This document shows positions 62,145 to 64,000 of a DNA stretch of 64,000 nucleotides, piece by piece. The number at the start of each line of letters is the position of its first letter. Position 1 is the first letter of the stretch. Made by a program: the position numbers and the translations under genes. The stretch is taken from assembly GCA_041582875.1 (NCBI GenBank), contig JBFHGX010000002.1, positions 35,666 to 99,665 on the forward strand, read 5' to 3'. This DNA comes from UBA6244 sp041582875. Lineage in GTDB: Bacteria > Bacteroidota > Bacteroidia > Bacteroidales > F082. The notes under the pieces were generated by a model. That model made no database searches and was not told the origin of the DNA. It worked only from the letters and a program-made list of their open reading frames with translations.

Positions 62145-64000
62145 ATGAAATTGTTAAAATTACTGCCTGCTTTTTTCTTTTTGCTCTTCTCCTTATCCCT
62201 TTGTGGGGCTCAAAATGAAACAAGTAAATTCGCTCCAAAAATAGTAGTTGAACTCCCTGACATTATCGTTTCAGGAATCACGCAAAACCTTATCATTCAT
62301 CTTAGCAACAACAATTTACCCTATCAAACCGACAGTATTCGTGTTGCTATTAATGGACAAACAAATCACTACCCGTTGATTGAAAATCAATTGCTTGTTC
62401 CGTATCATTTTCCTGAAAAGGAAGAGCTTACCATCAGCGTTGGCGAAACGGAACAAAAAATCCCTATCAGTCCCATTCCTTTATGGATGTCTGTTTTACC
62501 ACCACTTTTTGCCATATTCTTTGCCTTGGTGCTTCGGGAAGTATATAGCGCATTATTTATCGGACTGTGGATGGGTACAGGAATCATCTTTTATTATAAA
62601 GGAGCATCTGTTTTTGTTGCACTATTTCAAGGATTTTTATCCATTATTGACACATACATTGTAGAATCACTCTACGATAAAGGACATCTTTCCATCATCC
62701 TTTTCTCCATGATTATTGCTGCCACTGTAAGTCTAATAACCAAAAATGGCGGAATGAAAGGAGTTGTAAATCACCTTTCTCGATATGCTACGGGACCACG
62801 ATCGGCTTCATTTATCACTTGGCTTTTAGGGATTCTGATTTTTTTCGACGACTATGCCAACACACTGGTAGTAGGCAATACCATGCGTCCGTTAACCGAC
62901 AAAATGAAAGTTTCACGAGAAAAACTGGCCTATATTATTGACTCTACCGCTGCACCAGTAGCCTCTGTGGCCTTTGTCACTACCTGGATTGGTGCCGAGT
63001 TGAGCTATATTCAGGATGGCATCAATCAACTCAATCTGGATGAATCGGCCTATGGTGTATTCTTTAATTCATTGGCCTATTCGTTTTATCCATTCTTTGC
63101 CTTGGCTTTGATTGTTATTTTAATTTGGAAAGATGTTGATTACGGCCCCATGCATCATGCAGAACGCAAAGCCAGAAATGCCATCACCACCGACGAAACC
63201 GTTGACATGGAAATAAGTCGTGATATGCAGGAAGAAATTAGTGTAAAACCACACATTAAAATCAGAAGCATTAACGCGATCCTTCCTGTGTTAGTAATTA
63301 TTTTTGGCACACTTGGAGGGTTGTTCTACACTGGATATCAAGAAACAGTATGGCAAAACGCCTCCATGAGTTTCATCGATAAAATGAGTGAGACCATTGG
63401 AAACGCAGACTCATACATTGCACTACTTTGGGCTTCTTCAGGAAGTTTAATGGTAGCTTTGCTACTATCGTTTGTACAGAAAATCTTAAGTGTAAAGGAA
63501 GCCATGGAAAGCATTGTACAAGGTTTTAAAACCATGTTACCTGCCATCATGATACTTACCCTGGCCTGGTCGATTGCACTCATCACCAAACACATGCACA
63601 CAGCTGATTTTATTTCACAATCCTTAATTGAAGCTTCTGTGTCACCGTACTTGCTTCCTGTACTCACTTTTGTGATTGCGGCCCTGGTCAGTTTTTCCAC
63701 CGGAAGTTCATGGGGAACCATGGCCATTTTATATCCCTTGATACTTCCTTCGGGTTGGTTACTGGCTACCAATGCCCAACTCGATTACGATACTTCCATG
63801 TCGATTTTTCACAACATAGCTGCTGCTGTGCTCACAGGAAGTGTACTGGGCGATCATTGTTCCCCCATTTCCGATACTACCATCCTGAGCTCACTGGCCA
63901 GCTCCTGTCCACATATTGAGCACGTTCGCACCCAGTTGCCCTATGCATTAACCACGGGTTTTGTGGCCATTGTTATCGGCACCCTTCCTTCATCCTTCGG
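62145..64000 (+). CDS. NhaC-family Na+/H+ antiporter, cut by the window end
   Basis: The frame runs open to the right edge (618 codons). It starts with a signal-like segment (about 1-22, LCGAQ) and a soluble beta-rich domain of about 85 residues before the first transport helix, an extension not found in classical NhaC. About eleven helices follow; FFDDYANTLVVGNTMRPL, DSTAAPVASVAFVTTW and SFSTGSSWGTMAI with GDHCSPISDTT are NhaC signatures. It exchanges Na+ for H+ across the inner membrane, though related carriers move organic anions. An in-frame ATG at 62136 is an alternative start. Confidence 0.85.
   Translation, partial: MKLLKLLPAFFFLLFSLSLCGAQNETSKFAPKIVVELPDIIVSGITQNLIIHLSNNNLPYQTDSIRVAINGQTNHYPLIENQLLVPYHFPEKEELTISVGETEQKIPISPIPLWMSVLPPLFAIFFALVLREVYSALFIGLWMGTGIIFYYKGASVFVALFQGFLSIIDTYIVESLYDKGHLSIILFSMIIAATVSLITKNGGMKGVVNHLSRYATGPRSASFITWLLGILIFFDDYANTLVVGNTMRPLTDKMKVSREKLAYIIDSTAAPVASVAFVTTWIGAELSYIQDGINQLNLDESAYGVFFNSLAYSFYPFFALALIVILIWKDVDYGPMHHAERKARNAITTDETVDMEISRDMQEEISVKPHIKIRSINAILPVLVIIFGTLGGLFYTGYQETVWQNASMSFIDKMSETIGNADSYIALLWASSGSLMVALLLSFVQKILSVKEAMESIVQGFKTMLPAIMILTLAWSIALITKHMHTADFISQSLIEASVSPYLLPVLTFVIAALVSFSTGSSWGTMAILYPLILPSGWLLATNAQLDYDTSMSIFHNIAAAVLTGSVLGDHCSPISDTTILSSLASSCPHIEHVRTQLPYALTTGFVAIVIGTLPSSF

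Noticed and set aside
1..64000. CRISPR array, tRNA, rRNA or prophage
   Set aside because: No spaced direct repeats, cloverleaf sequence, rRNA segment or phage gene was recognised by reading; a covariance-model search would settle small RNA genes.

Overview
The window reads as a chromosomal segment of an anaerobic or facultatively anaerobic member of the Bacteroidota, probably a marine or sediment Bacteroidales/Marinilabiliales relative. Supporting signs are three large cargo proteins with type IX secretion (T9SS) sorting domains, a FecI/FecR/STN signalling module, DUF4271 next to hemD, a GIN-domain protein, the Bacteroidota -7 promoter element (TAnnTTTG) before several genes, weak Shine-Dalgarno sites and about 40% GC. 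No rRNA, tRNA, CRISPR array, transposase or phage gene was seen.

Region 1 (1-13.9 kb) is a sulfur-metabolism island. It holds the end of a cytochrome b, five rhodanese-type proteins (seven rhodanese folds), a porin of the OprO/OprP type, a periplasmic molybdopterin oxidoreductase with its four-cluster ferredoxin and NrfD membrane subunit (PsrABC type), and two half-size YeeE/YedE sulfur transporters. Three plus-strand units are each followed by a minus-strand Crp/Fnr regulator. Four of the five rhodanese proteins end in Gly-Gly-Cys. In two of them the normal active-site cysteine is Ser or Gly, and in one the terminal Cys is the only cysteine. I infer a periplasmic sulfane-sulfur relay, with the porin admitting an anion such as thiosulfate, rhodaneses and tail cysteines carrying sulfur, YeeE proteins importing it, and the Mo enzyme exchanging electrons with the quinone pool.

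Region 2 (14-32.3 kb) is mostly housekeeping: tatC, a hydrolase, a YhhQ-type transporter, thioredoxin, pdxJ, dtd, hemD, a DUF4271 protein, pta and ackA flanking an unusual 3-hydroxyacyl-CoA dehydrogenase, a GIN-domain protein, a 2-hydroxyacid dehydrogenase, an RND transporter, rfbA, a polyprenyl synthase and an ABC-F ATPase.

Region 3 (32.3-55.6 kb), all on the minus strand, holds two giant paralogous T9SS adhesin-like proteins (2705 and 2518 aa), a beta-helix T9SS protein, an STN-domain beta-barrel protein, a FecR-type anti-sigma factor and an ECF sigma factor. The same bipartite motif, AGTAGGGGTAA-N12-TTGTC, with exactly 12 bases between the halves, lies upstream of fecR and of both giant genes in the correct orientation. 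It is a strong candidate for the promoter read by this sigma factor and would unite the region as one surface-signalling regulon.

Region 4 (55.8-64 kb) is housekeeping again: an EamA transporter, rplU, rpmA, serS, a small lipoprotein, a TPR protein, rsmA and an NhaC-type antiporter cut by the window end.
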